A stretch of DNA of 64,000 bases from Bradyrhizobium sp. Gha (GTDB lineage Bacteria; Pseudomonadota; Alphaproteobacteria; Rhizobiales; Xanthobacteraceae): positions 1 to 64,000 of the forward strand of contig NZ_FOQM01000034.1 of NCBI RefSeq assembly GCF_900113735.1. The letters are read 5' to 3'. Shown in pieces: positions 23,707-33,378 of the stretch. The notes below the pieces were generated by a model. The model made no database searches. It had not been told where the DNA came from and was given only the letters and a program-made list of their open reading frames with translations. Both the position numbers and the translations under genes were made by a program. Every line of letters starts with the position of its first letter. Position 1 is the first letter of the stretch.

Positions 23707-26700
23707 CTATGAACGGCCCCTTGCCGGGTCAAGGACGCTCACACCGAGATGAAGGGATGCCAGCGCCGCGTCCAGCGCGGGGGCTGAAATCTCCATATAT
23801 TCAAGGGCCTCGGTCCAGAGCAGGACGGCTCTGATGGGCTTTTGGGGATAAAGCCGCGATAGCACCGCCCGGTACAGTGCAAGCTGCCTGACATAAGCGG
23901 CGGGCGCTTCGGCCGCGCTCTTGGGCGCGGTCTGGTTGGTCTTGAAATCGACGATCAGAACCTCGGCCGGCGTCACCACCAGCCGGTCGATCTGTCCCGA
24001 CACCAGCGCCGGGGCACGGCCCGGCCGCTCCAGCCGGCCGACGATGGCGGCCTCCGCCCGGCTGCCGGCGGCAAAGACGGCTGCGAAGCGCGGCTCGGCG
24101 ATCAGGGCGAGCACTCTGTCGGCCAGCGCGGCACAATCGGCCTCCGTCCAGTCGGCGGCATTGCGGGCCATGAATCCAAGCGCGGCCGAACGCCGCCGCT
24201 CAATGGCGATATCAGGGAGGGATTGCAGCAACCGGTGTACCAGCGTGCCGCGCTGGAGCGCCAGCGCGCGCGACTGCACCGATTCGCCTGGTCGCACACT
24301 GCGGCCTTGCTCGGCCTGCTGGCCGGACGGGCGCACCGGATCGTCGTCGACCGTCTCCTGCGCCGCCGGTGTTCGCAGCCAATCCGGCAGCGTGACCGTG
24401 TGGTCGACGGAAGTCGCCGGCGTGCCGAGCGCTGCGACGTCTTCCGGCCGGGTGAAGCGGGTTACCTTGCCGAGCGGCGTCTCGATCGTCTGCTTGTCCA
24501 GGCCCGAGCCAGTGAGCCCGGTGTCGATGAGGTCGTACCAGCTCAGTTTGCGGACCGTGCGCATGTTGCCCGGCAGGCAGCCGCCGACGACCAGCCGGTC
24601 GGCCGCGCGCGTCATCGCGACATAGAGCAGGCGGCGATATTCGTCCTCGGTCTCCTCCAGCATCGCCTTGCGCGCGTCGGCGACCGGCTTGGGATCATCA
24701 GCCTTGCGCCCGGCCCAGACCACGACTTTGCCGCCATTGCCGCGCGGCACGTGGATCAGCCTGACACGCTGCGAGTCCGCGGGCGACGACGTGGTGTCGA
24801 CCATGAACACGACGGACGCTTCCAGGCCCTTGGCGCCGTGCACCGTCATCACGCGCACCTCGTCGCGCGAAATCTCCATGTCGCGCTTCACCTCGGTGTC
24901 GGCCGAACGCAGCCAGGCCATGAAGCCCTGCAGCGAAGCCGGTGCCTTGCGCTCGCAATTCAGCGCCAGCTCCAGAAACTCGTCGAGCGCGTCATTGGCC
25001 TCATGGCCGAGCCGGCGCAGGATGCGCGCGCGACCGCCATCGCCGCCGAGCAGCCACGCATAGAAGGCGAACGGCGTCTCCTCGCGGGCGCGACTCTCGC
25101 AAGCTTCCAGGCGCCGCAGCACGGCCGCGAATTTTTCGTTGTCCGCGGCGTGCTCGCCGAGCGCCCGGCGCAGCGGTCCCTTGCGGTCATGGGCAAGCGT
25201 AAAGAGATCGTCGTCATCGAGACCGAACAGCGGGCTCTTAAGCGCCACGGCGAGGGCGAGGTCGTCCTGCGGCAGCAGCAGCGCGTCGGCGAGATTCATC
25301 AGGTCGATGATCGCGATGTGTTCGGTCAGCTTCAGCCGGTCGGCACCGGCGACGGGGACGCCGGCGTGCTTCAGCGCCTGGATCACCGCGTCGAAGGCAT
25401 TGCCGCGCCGGCGCACCAGGATCAGCATGTCGCCGTAACGTAAGGGACGACGTTCGCCTTCGTGTCCCGTCAGCGTGCCGCTCTCGACCAGCCGCTTGAT
25501 CTCGGCCTGGATGCGGCGGGCGAGTTTTACTTCGGGACTGGTGACGGCAACGCCGTCGAACGGCGCGCGCCAACCCTCGATCTCCTGCCGGTCGTCGGCT
25601 TCGGCGAGGTCCCAAAGCTCGATCACGCTGGGGCCGGCATCGGCGAGCGCATTGTGCAGGGGGTGGCCGATCTCGACCGAGTGAATGCTCTTGTAGATCG
25701 CGGGCTCGCGGAAGACGTGGTCGACCGAGTGCAGGATCGCCGCGCCCGAGCGGAACGAATAGGTGAAGGCAACCGGATCGAATTTCAGCCCGGCCGCGGT
25801 GAATTTGCGGTGCAGCTCGCGCCGGCGCGCATCGAACTCGTGGGGCGCTGCGCCCTGGAACGAGAAGATCGACTGCTTCTCGTCGCCGACGGCGAACACC
25901 GTGCGGTTCAGCCCCCCGCGCGCGCCTTCTCCGGCGGTGAATTCCGAGATGATGTGCGCGACGATGTCCCATTGCCGCGGGCTGGTGTCCTGGGCCTCGT
26001 CAATCAGCACATGATCGACGCCGCGGTCGAGCTTGTAATGCACCCAGCCCGAGGAGATGCGGTCGAGCATCGCCAGGGTCTTGTCGATGAGGTCGTCGTA
26101 GTCGAGCAGCCCGCGTTCCTGCTTCTCGCGCCGGTAGTTTGCGGCGGCGGCGGTCGCGATATGCAGCAGAGCCGCAGTGCGGTCGCGCATGGTCACCGCG
26201 CGGCGTTTCTCGATCAACCCACAAAGGCGCGATGCCTCGTTCTCGAACAGGCGCGCGACGGACGGATTGTGCTCGCCGAACTTCTTGGTCAGGACGGCCT
26301 TGCGCGGCAGCTTTTCGTCGGTGAGGAAGACGCCGAGGTAAGCGTCGACCTGCGCCGCGCCGGAAAATGCTTTTGCCTCGCGGAGCCGGCTCGCCTGGTC
26401 GTTGTCGGACTTGCTGCCGTCCTCCAGCGCAAAGGCGATGTCGTCCCAGCGTGAGCGCGGCAAATAAGGGCCGTCGAGAATCTCGGCCTCGACATCGTCG
26501 ATGCGGTCGCCCGCATCGACGCCCAGCACGGCCGCCATCTGCTCGGCTGCCGCGCCTGCGTTGCCGGCTTCATCGGTCCAGGCCATGAAATGGTCGCGGC
26601 TCAGGCACGCTTCGCGCACGACCTCCTTGAACGTCACGTCGGCGGCGCTCGCCATTGCGGTCAGCAGCGCGCGGCCGGTGAGGCTGTCCGGATCGCGCGC

Positions 26701-27216
26701 GGCCTCCAGCAATACCTTCAGATTGGCGCGCTCCATCATGTCGGACTGGTCGCGGTCGTCCATCACGGCGAACCGCGCCGGTACATTGGCCTCGAACGGG
26801 AATTGCTGGAGCAGGCGGGTGCACAGCGCATGGATGGTCTGCACCTTCAAGCCGCCAGGCGTTTCCAGCGCGCAGGCGAACAGCTTTCGCGCTTCGCGGC
26901 GCAGCTTTGCATTGGGATGCGGGATGCCGACGGCGCGGATCGCGGCATCGAGTCCGGCGTCGTCAAGCGTCACCCAATGGCCAAGCGTGGTGAACACACG
27001 CTCGGCCATGTTGGCGGCGGCGGCCTTGGTGAAGGTGATGCAGAGGATCTTTTCCGGCGGCACGCCCGCCAGCAGCAGCCGGATCACCCGCTGCACCAGC
27101 ACATGGGTCTTGCCCGAGCCCGCGTTGGCCGACACGAAGGCGGAAGCGGTCGGATCGGACGCACGCTGCTGCCGCGCGCGCACCTCGTCGGGGATGGGAC
27201 GGGGCAGCTTCACCAT
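23707..27216 (-). CDS. addA: Double-strand break repair helicase-nuclease AddA
   Basis: This 1169-residue subunit is a UvrD-like 3'-5' helicase with a C-terminal RecB-family nuclease. With AddB it resects double-strand breaks and loads RecA. The Q-motif region is RARQQRAS, Walker A is ANAGSGKTHVL (about 31-40), motif II is LIDEAQDTSPRQWD, and motif VI contains YVAMTRAADRLV. The nuclease motif near the C-terminus reads VLIVDFKTNQ, with the metal-binding Asp and Lys. I chose the ATG at 27216 (MVKLPRPIPDE), which overlaps the addB stop by seven bases. The 11 codons before it match nothing. Confidence 0.95.
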   Translation of the reverse strand: MVKLPRPIPDEVRARQQRASDPTASAFVSANAGSGKTHVLVQRVIRLLLAGVPPEKILCITFTKAAAANMAERVFTTLGHWVTLDDAGLDAAIRAVGIPHPNAKLRREARKLFACALETPGGLKVQTIHALCTRLLQQFPFEANVPARFAVMDDRDQSDMMERANLKVLLEAARDPDSLTGRALLTAMASAADVTFKEVVREACLSRDHFMAWTDEAGNAGAAAEQMAAVLGVDAGDRIDDVEAEILDGPYLPRSRWDDIAFALEDGSKSDNDQASRLREAKAFSGAAQVDAYLGVFLTDEKLPRKAVLTKKFGEHNPSVARLFENEASRLCGLIEKRRAVTMRDRTAALLHIATAAAANYRREKQERGLLDYDDLIDKTLAMLDRISSGWVHYKLDRGVDHVLIDEAQDTSPRQWDIVAHIISEFTAGEGARGGLNRTVFAVGDEKQSIFSFQGAAPHEFDARRRELHRKFTAAGLKFDPVAFTYSFRSGAAILHSVDHVFREPAIYKSIHSVEIGHPLHNALADAGPSVIELWDLAEADDRQEIEGWRAPFDGVAVTSPEVKLARRIQAEIKRLVESGTLTGHEGERRPLRYGDMLILVRRRGNAFDAVIQALKHAGVPVAGADRLKLTEHIAIIDLMNLADALLLPQDDLALAVALKSPLFGLDDDDLFTLAHDRKGPLRRALGEHAADNEKFAAVLRRLEACESRAREETPFAFYAWLLGGDGGRARILRRLGHEANDALDEFLELALNCERKAPASLQGFMAWLRSADTEVKRDMEISRDEVRVMTVHGAKGLEASVVFMVDTTSSPADSQRVRLIHVPRGNGGKVVVWAGRKADDPKPVADARKAMLEETEDEYRRLLYVAMTRAADRLVVGGCLPGNMRTVRKLSWYDLIDTGLTGSGLDKQTIETPLGKVTRFTRPEDVAALGTPATSVDHTVTLPDWLRTPAAQETVDDDPVRPSGQQAEQGRSVRPGESVQSRALALQRGTLVHRLLQSLPDIAIERRRSAALGFMARNAADWTEADCAALADRVLALIAEPRFAAVFAAGSRAEAAIVGRLERPGRAPALVSGQIDRLVVTPAEVLIVDFKTNQTAPKSAAEAPAAYVRQLALYRAVLSRLYPQKPIRAVLLWTEALEYMEISAPALDAALASLHLGVSVLDPARGRS

Positions 27217-30200
27217 TCCTCGATCCCCAGGCCGCCGGCCGCGGACCATTCCTTGATCCGGGCCAGATCGTCATAGGCGCCGTAGCGGTTGGTCCACATC
27301 GGCAGGTTCAGCGAGGTGTAGGGCTGGTTCTCGTCCTCGAAGGCGCGGATCAGCGCCTCCAGCTTGGCCCGCGCTTCGGCGGCTGCGGCGTCCGGCGGCT
27401 GCGGCTCATCGCCTTGCTTGTATTTGAGCTCGAGGATGCGTTCCTCGCCCGCCGGATTGTTGCCGCTCAGGCGGACATAGACGAGCTGGCTCACCGACGC
27501 GCCGGCATCGATGTCGGGAAAGCCGCCCTCGCGCAGGATCGCGGCCTCCAGCGTCAGCTGTGGCGACAGGCCCATGCGGACCTGCTTGCCGGTCGGCGGC
27601 TGGCCGGTCTTGTAATCGAGGATGGCGTAACCGCCGCCCTGGCGCCGCTCGATGCGGTCGGCGCGGGCGGAGAGGCGGAAGCTGCGCCCGTGGTCGAGCG
27701 GGATCGAGATCTCGCCGTGGGTCTCTGCCGTGATCGCCTCGATCGCATCGCGGCGCGCGATCTCCCATTCGCCGAACCAGTGCGCGATGCGCTGGAAGCG
27801 TGGCCACCACAGCGCGCGCGCTTCGGGCCGCTCCATCAGCGGCGCAAAATGCTTCTCGCCGATCGCGCGCAGCATGCGGGCGGGATCGGGAGGCAGATGT
27901 GCGGCGAAAGTCTCGGTGAACTCGCCGAGCGCCTCGTGGATCGCCGAGCCGCGATCCGCCGCCGACAGCGGCATGTCGACGGGGTCCAGCGCGTCGAGCC
28001 GCAGGATGTGCTTGGCGTAGATCGTGTAGGGATCGCGCAGCCAGTCCTCGATCGCGGTGACCGACATTCTCAGCGGCCGTGTCGCGCGCGGCGGGCGCGG
28101 CTCGGGCTGCTTGATCGGCTTGACCTCGGCGGGCTGGTCCAGCGCGGCCGCGAATTGCACGTATTTTTCGCCGGCGCGGACAGCCGCTTTCCAGAGCTCG
28201 TCGCCGGCGACCGCCTCCAGCCGGTGCAGGAAGCGCGAGGCCACCGCCGGCGCGCCGCCGGCCTTGGCGGAATGGCTGAGGATCACCTCGTCGCCGCCGA
28301 GCAGCTGCGCGAAGTCGTGGGCGGAGAGCCCGATGCGGCGTTCCGGCAGGTCGAGGCCGAGCTCGTGCCGCATCGGCCGGCTGAGCCAGGGATCGATGCG
28401 CGGCGCCGGCGGCCAGACGCCTTCGATCAGTCCCCCGACGATGATGCGGTCGGCCTGCATCAGGCGCGATTCCAGCGGGCCGTAGATCTGCAGGCGCGCG
28501 CCGGGCTTGTCGCGTCGTCGCACCGCGCGATCACTGAACGCGGTCTGGAACGTCTCGGCATAATCGGGCAGCGTCACCATGAGCCCGCTGGTCGTGCCGC
28601 CGCGCAGGAGATCGTCGAAGGCGCTGGCGAGCGCGAGGCCTTCGCGCTCCTCGAACGCGAGCGGAATGCCCTGCTCGTCGCGCGACAGCTCGATCATGAT
28701 CTCGCGATGCCGGTGCGCGAGCTCGGCGAAGTCGAACGGTTTTGATGATGCCAGGCTCTCGATCGGCGCCAAGGCCTGTCGTAACGCCTCGATCAGCGCC
28801 CGGACGCGGTCGAGATCCTCGGCCTTGAGACGGGCGCGCGGCTCGGCCTTGTGCAGCGCGGAGGCTTCGCCGCGCCGAAGCTTCGTCAGTTCTTCACGGA
28901 AGCGATCGAATTCGCGCAAAAGACCGGTGGTGCCCGCGGGAGGGCGTGTCCCGCGCAACACCGCAAGCTCGAGGTCTTCGATCGCGGCCTTCCATGCACC
29001 CCTTGCGCGGCCGAGCCGGGACATTGGATGTTTCAGCACCGCCAGCAGCGTCGGCGGCTCCAGTCCCTTGGTTGCGGCTTCCGCCGCGAGGCGGGCAAAC
29101 ACACCGGCGGCGGTTTCCATCAGCACGTCGCCGCCGGAATCATCAAAAGCGAGATTCCATCTCGTCAGCGCGGCCATCACCCGTCGCGCCAGCGCGCGGT
29201 CGGGGGTCACCAGCGCCGCCGATTTGTCCAGATGCCGCGCCTCGCGCATGGCAACGGCGATCGCGAGCGCTTCCATTTCAGGGTTTGGTGCTTCGACCAC
29301 CGCGAGATTTTTCATCCCGCCTGATATCCTTGCCGCGACATCCGGTCGCTTGAGCCGGTCGTGCCAGACTTCGGTCTTCGCCGAAGGCCGCATCGATTCG
29401 GATGCCAGCAGGTCGCGGCCGTCTTCGGCGGGCGGCTGGAGAATCTCGACGTCGCCACGCTTGATGCCGAAACGATCCAGCAGCGCATGCATGGCATATT
29501 GCGGATGGTTCGACGCCGGATGCTCCGCGAACTTGCCGAGCGAATCGCGCACCCCCCCGATGCTGCGCCAGGAATCGTCGTCGAGATCGGTGTCGAGGCC
29601 CGGCAGCACCACCGCGCCATGCGGCAGCGAGGCCACCGCGTGGAGGAATTTTGCGGTGGCGGGCATCGAGCCGGTCGAGCCTGCCGCGATCACGGGCCCG
29701 TGGAGATGCGCGGTGAGGCGCTTCGCTTCCGCCGCGATCAGCAAATCGCGCCGTGCCGCGGGCTCGATCCGGTTGATCTCGGCGAGATGGTTCGGCCATG
29801 TCTCGCTGGCGATGTTCAGAAACTGGAGGGAATGCTGCCAATATCGATCGAGCTGATCTGGCACCAGTCCTCGGAGCTTGCTCCATTCGACGCCGCGCGT
29901 CACCATGTCATCGATCAGGCGGGCGAGGTCGCCGGCCAGCGCCAGCGTCGAGGCGGGGCCGCCGACCACCAACGGCGCCAGCACCGGGCCCTTGGCCCAC
30001 GCCGCGACCAGCTGCGCCAACGTCAGCCGCCGTTCGAGCTCGCCGAGCCGCGGCGGAATGTCGAGCGGCGTCGCACCGGAAAACTGTTCGCCCTCCTCCG
30101 CGAAAGCGAGCTCGTCCTCGTCGATGTCCCCCAGCGCGACGATGCGCGGCAGCACCACGGCGTCCGCCGCCATCTCGTCGAGAAATATCTCGCGGACGAC

Positions 30201-30356
30201 GCGCATGGCGCGCCGCGTCGGCAGATAGAGCGTGGCATCCGCCAGCCGCGCCGGTTCCTTGCGCGCCTCGAATCCGTCGACCAGCCGGCCGTCGAGCAGG
30301 CTTGCCACGATCGTGCGCAGGAACGGAACTGAGAGGGGAACGCTGAAAACGCGCAT
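27210..30356 (-). CDS. addB: Double-strand break repair protein AddB
   Basis: This 1048-residue partner of AddA has an inactivated helicase-like body and a second RecB-type nuclease domain. It starts MRVFSVPLSVPFLRTIV. The LYLPTRRAMR segment stands where helicases carry a P-loop and lacks the GKT signature. The nuclease motif is GGYAILDYKTGQ, and RMSVTAIEDWLRDPYTIYA marks the C-terminal domain. I find no Cys in the whole protein, so the 4Fe-4S cluster of Bacillus AddB cannot be present. It overlaps addA. Confidence 0.93.
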   Translation of the reverse strand: MRVFSVPLSVPFLRTIVASLLDGRLVDGFEARKEPARLADATLYLPTRRAMRVVREIFLDEMAADAVVLPRIVALGDIDEDELAFAEEGEQFSGATPLDIPPRLGELERRLTLAQLVAAWAKGPVLAPLVVGGPASTLALAGDLARLIDDMVTRGVEWSKLRGLVPDQLDRYWQHSLQFLNIASETWPNHLAEINRIEPAARRDLLIAAEAKRLTAHLHGPVIAAGSTGSMPATAKFLHAVASLPHGAVVLPGLDTDLDDDSWRSIGGVRDSLGKFAEHPASNHPQYAMHALLDRFGIKRGDVEILQPPAEDGRDLLASESMRPSAKTEVWHDRLKRPDVAARISGGMKNLAVVEAPNPEMEALAIAVAMREARHLDKSAALVTPDRALARRVMAALTRWNLAFDDSGGDVLMETAAGVFARLAAEAATKGLEPPTLLAVLKHPMSRLGRARGAWKAAIEDLELAVLRGTRPPAGTTGLLREFDRFREELTKLRRGEASALHKAEPRARLKAEDLDRVRALIEALRQALAPIESLASSKPFDFAELAHRHREIMIELSRDEQGIPLAFEEREGLALASAFDDLLRGGTTSGLMVTLPDYAETFQTAFSDRAVRRRDKPGARLQIYGPLESRLMQADRIIVGGLIEGVWPPAPRIDPWLSRPMRHELGLDLPERRIGLSAHDFAQLLGGDEVILSHSAKAGGAPAVASRFLHRLEAVAGDELWKAAVRAGEKYVQFAAALDQPAEVKPIKQPEPRPPRATRPLRMSVTAIEDWLRDPYTIYAKHILRLDALDPVDMPLSAADRGSAIHEALGEFTETFAAHLPPDPARMLRAIGEKHFAPLMERPEARALWWPRFQRIAHWFGEWEIARRDAIEAITAETHGEISIPLDHGRSFRLSARADRIERRQGGGYAILDYKTGQPPTGKQVRMGLSPQLTLEAAILREGGFPDIDAGASVSQLVYVRLSGNNPAGEERILELKYKQGDEPQPPDAAAAEARAKLEALIRAFEDENQPYTSLNLPMWTNRYGAYDDLARIKEWSAAGGLGIEEW

Positions 30357-30454
30357 GGGCTGCCTGATTCGAACGATGAGGCAATATAGGGAGGCGCGCT
30401 CGAATGGTCATGGGTGGGGCAGCAGTCGTCCCCGGTGTTCGCGAGGCGAGGTTC

Positions 30455-30600
30455 GTAGGGTGGGTTAGACGGCGGCTGCGCAAAGCGCAGTCCGCTGGCG
30501 TAACCCACCACGTCTGTCGCTGCGGAAAACAAAAGAGGTGGGTTACGCCGTGCGAACCGCGCTTTGCGCGGTCGCAGGGCTAACCCACCCTACGGCACCG
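30455..30600. repeat. 146-bp imperfect inverted repeat (GTAGGGTGGGTTA type)
   Basis: The left end reads CGTAGGGTGGGTTAG, and the right end reads CTAACCCACCCTACGG, its reverse complement. Inside, GCGTAACCCACCAC and GAGGTGGGTTACGC form a second complementary pair. The whole block therefore folds as two nested hairpin halves. It ends four bases before the murU stop codon and fills most of the murU-addB gap. No gene is present. Confidence 0.8.
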
Positions 30601-30603
30601 TCT

Positions 30604-31326
30604 TTACGCCACGCTCTCCAAAAACGCCTCTTCCGCGGCGTGCACGGCATCGGGCGTGCCGACATGCATCCAGACGCCGTCGAGGCGGAGGCCAAACAGG
30701 CGCTCCTGCTCGTTGGCGCGGTCGAACATCTTGGTCAGCGAGAACTCGCCTTGCGGTGCGCCGTCGAAGATCGTCGGCGACAGGATGGCCGCGCCAGCAT
30801 AGACGAACGGAACGATCTCTTTTTCCTTGCGCTTACGCAAGGCGCCGTCGGGCAGCATGCCGTAATCGCCGCGACCGCTATAGCCGATGCTGGTCGCGGT
30901 CGGCGCCATCAGCAGCAGGATGTCCATGCGTGCGGGATCGAAGTTTTCCGCGAGCCGCGTCAGATTGGACCGCACGCCGTCGATCCACAGCGTGTCGGAA
31001 TTGACGTGGAAGAACGGCGCATCGCCGAGCAGCGGCAGCGCCTTGACCACGCCGCCGCCGGTGCCGAGCACCTGGTCGCGCTCGTCCGAGATCGTCACGT
31101 GCGGATGCTGGCGCGTTGCGGTGTGATTGATGATCTGGTCGGGCAGATAGTGCACATTGACGACCGCCTCGGTGACACCGGCGCGACCGAGCTTGTCGAG
31201 CACGTGGTCGAGCAGCGGCTGGCCGGCCACCGGCACCATCGGCTTCGGCATCTTGTCCGTCAGCGGCCGCATGCGCAGGCCGAACCCTGCGGCGAGCACC
31301 ATGGCTTTGGTCGGTTTGACGGACAT
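30604..31326 (-). CDS. murU: N-acetylmuramate alpha-1-phosphate uridylyltransferase (MurU-like)
   Basis: This 240-residue nucleotidyltransferase has the signature LAAGFGLRMRPLTD near residue 12 and MPKPMVPVAGQPLLDH just after. LGTGGGVVKALPLLG, VNSDTLWIDG and the C-terminal WMHVGTPDAV also fit. MurU makes UDP-MurNAc from MurNAc-1-phosphate in the recycling route that bypasses de novo MurA. The previous enzyme, AmgK, is encoded two genes upstream, which supports this over a generic sugar-phosphate nucleotidyltransferase. I chose the ATG at 31326. An upstream frame extension has no homology. Confidence 0.85.
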   Translation of the reverse strand: MSVKPTKAMVLAAGFGLRMRPLTDKMPKPMVPVAGQPLLDHVLDKLGRAGVTEAVVNVHYLPDQIINHTATRQHPHVTISDERDQVLGTGGGVVKALPLLGDAPFFHVNSDTLWIDGVRSNLTRLAENFDPARMDILLLMAPTATSIGYSGRGDYGMLPDGALRKRKEKEIVPFVYAGAAILSPTIFDGAPQGEFSLTKMFDRANEQERLFGLRLDGVWMHVGTPDAVHAAEEAFLESVA

Positions 31327-31451
31327 CCCCAAGCTTTCTCGAAACCTCTGAATTGGCGTTTGCAGCAACCCTAGCACGATCACGGATGGGCCGCACCGCC
31401 TCTCGACCGCCTTAGCCACCCGCCGTGACGGTTGTACGACGTGTGTTGCCC

Positions 31452-31769
31452 TCACGCCCCGACGGCTGTGGAACGCGCCTTTTTCTTCTTGTCACCTGGC
31501 TTGAGGAAATTGACACCGATCTGGTCGCCATTCACCCAGGCCAGTTCGCAGCGCCGGTACGCCAACCCGGTGGACGACAGCAGCAGGAAAAATTCCTTCA
31601 GGTGCAGACCTTCGACCGAACCGTCGATGGTCAGCTTGGCGCCGGTCTCGGAGACGTCCTCCATGGTGCATTCGCGCCGCCATGTGCCGTCGATGCCCAT
31701 CATCTGGGCCGAAATCCCGCGTTCGAAAACAACCCGGTTGCTCCCGCGCTGGTCCGTCTTGACCGCCAT
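31452..31769 (-). CDS. PilZ-domain protein
   Basis: This 105-residue single-domain protein has the c-di-GMP-binding pattern in part: an Arg-rich N-terminal stretch (DQRGSNRVVFERG) and the strand motif EDVSETGAKLTID, corresponding to D/NxSxxG. The usual RxxxR is reduced to RGSNR with an intact second Arg, so ligand binding is plausible but unproven. It ends in a Lys-rich tail. It lies between amgK and murU, an odd place for a signalling protein, which suggests second-messenger input to envelope functions. That is inference. Confidence 0.85.
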   Translation of the reverse strand: MAVKTDQRGSNRVVFERGISAQMMGIDGTWRRECTMEDVSETGAKLTIDGSVEGLHLKEFFLLLSSTGLAYRRCELAWVNGDQIGVNFLKPGDKKKKARSTAVGA

Positions 31770-31857
31770 CTGCCCTTGCTCCAGCCCCCGTATTCGTCCG
31801 GCTGCCCGCGGGCGATGATACCGGTGTGATGGCTAACAGCCGGTAAACCGCTCCCAC

Positions 31858-33378
31858 TCAGGATCGCGGCGGCGGGACGTTGGCGAGATACCAGCCGCGC
31901 AAATGTTCGAGCGCCGGGTGCGCCAGGGAGCGCTGGAGATAGGTCCAGATCCGCGGCTGGTGACGCAGGTAATGCGGCTTGCCGTCGCGGCGATTGAGCC
32001 GGGCGAAGGTGCCGAGCAGGCGCGTGTTGCGCTGCGCCGACATGATGGCATAGAGCTCGGCAAAGCCGGCCGGATCGAAGCTCGCATCGCCTGCCCGGCG
32101 CGCCTTGATGTAGCGCGACAGCAGCGTCAGCTCGAGGGTCTCAGGCACGTCGATGCGCGCATCCTGCAGCAGCGACACCACGTCATAGGCGTGCGGCCCG
32201 AGCACGGTGTCCTGGAAGTCGATCACGCCGACACGCGCCAAGCCGCTACGATCGGCAAGCCAGATCAGATTCGGCGAGTGATAGTCGCGGATGATCCAGG
32301 TCTTCGGCGCGGCCAGCGGCCTCTTCAAGAGCTCGCGCCACATCGCAAAAAATTCCGCGCGCGCCCCGTCGCTCAGGGGCGCGTTGCGATCGGGCAGATA
32401 CCATTCCACCATCAACCCGATCTCGATCAGCAGCGCCTCGGTGTCGAAAGCGGGAATGGTGTAGGTCTGCCCATCCAGCGGCAGCGTCTCCGGCAGCGTC
32501 TTGCCGTGCAGCACGGCCAGCACGTCGGTTGCGGCTTCGTAGCGCTCGGCGATCGGGCGCGGCGGATCGCCTTCGATCACGCCTTCGCTGCCGAAATCTT
32601 CCGAGATCAGAAAGCCGTGCTCGAGGTCGCAATGATGGATCGCGGGCGCCGAGATTCCTGCCGCGCGCAAGCCTTCGTCGATGGCGACGAAGGATTTGAC
32701 GTTCTCGGCCAGATGCACCGCGGCGCTGTAGGACTTTCCGTTGTAGATCGCCGCGCCATCGCCGCGTTGCGGCGAGTTCATCAGGATGACGACGCCGTCG
32801 TCGCGGATCAGCCGCGCATAGGAGCGTGTCGAGGCGTCGCCGGGCATGCGCTTGCGCGTCGCATCCGTGTACCCGGCGGCGTCCAGGAATTCGCGCAAGG
32901 TCTTCAGCCGCGCGACGACGACGGCGGCCCTGCCATGGCCGGTGATGTCGGCGGCCCGCGCGTTCGCGCCCAGCGCCGGGCGGTGCGTCAGCGCGATATC
33001 GATGCGGTCGGCGGGCATCGCCGACGGCGCGCGCTCGGGCCATTCGATCAGCGCCAGCGTCGCCTCCGGCAGCGGCGAGAGCCCGATCTCCTCGAGCTCG
33101 CTCTCGTCCTCGACGCGATAGAGATCGGCGTGCATCACCGGAAATGCCGGCAGCTCGTAACTCTGCACCAGCGTGAAGGTCGGGCTCGGCACTTCCAGCT
33201 CGTCGTCGCCGGCGAGATAGCGGATCAGGCTGCGGGCCGCGGCGGTCTTGCCGGCGCCGAGATCACCTGTCAGCGTGATGGTGTCGCCCGGGCCGACCAG
33301 CAGCGCGAGATCGGCCATCAATTGCGCGGTGGCCGTCTCGTTGAGGAGCGCGACGGAGAATGTGGTCGGTTCGCTCAT
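31858..33378 (-). CDS. TsaE-AmgK fusion: tRNA t6A ATPase plus MurNAc/GlcNAc anomeric kinase
   Basis: This 506-residue protein has two domains. Residues 1 to about 150 are TsaE, the ATPase of the t6A37 tRNA-modification complex: Walker A LTGDLGAGKTAA (36-47), VPSPTFTLVQSYE, HADLYRVEDESELEEIGL and IEWPER. Residues about 165-500 are an aminoglycoside-phosphotransferase-like kinase of AmgK type: the catalytic loop IRDYHSPNLIWL and the metal motif VGVIDFQDTVLGPHAYD. AmgK phosphorylates the anomeric carbon of MurNAc, upstream of MurU. The stop-start overlap with divL is four bases. Both domains look intact. Confidence 0.9.
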   Translation of the reverse strand: MSEPTTFSVALLNETATAQLMADLALLVGPGDTITLTGDLGAGKTAAARSLIRYLAGDDELEVPSPTFTLVQSYELPAFPVMHADLYRVEDESELEEIGLSPLPEATLALIEWPERAPSAMPADRIDIALTHRPALGANARAADITGHGRAAVVVARLKTLREFLDAAGYTDATRKRMPGDASTRSYARLIRDDGVVILMNSPQRGDGAAIYNGKSYSAAVHLAENVKSFVAIDEGLRAAGISAPAIHHCDLEHGFLISEDFGSEGVIEGDPPRPIAERYEAATDVLAVLHGKTLPETLPLDGQTYTIPAFDTEALLIEIGLMVEWYLPDRNAPLSDGARAEFFAMWRELLKRPLAAPKTWIIRDYHSPNLIWLADRSGLARVGVIDFQDTVLGPHAYDVVSLLQDARIDVPETLELTLLSRYIKARRAGDASFDPAGFAELYAIMSAQRNTRLLGTFARLNRRDGKPHYLRHQPRIWTYLQRSLAHPALEHLRGWYLANVPPPRS

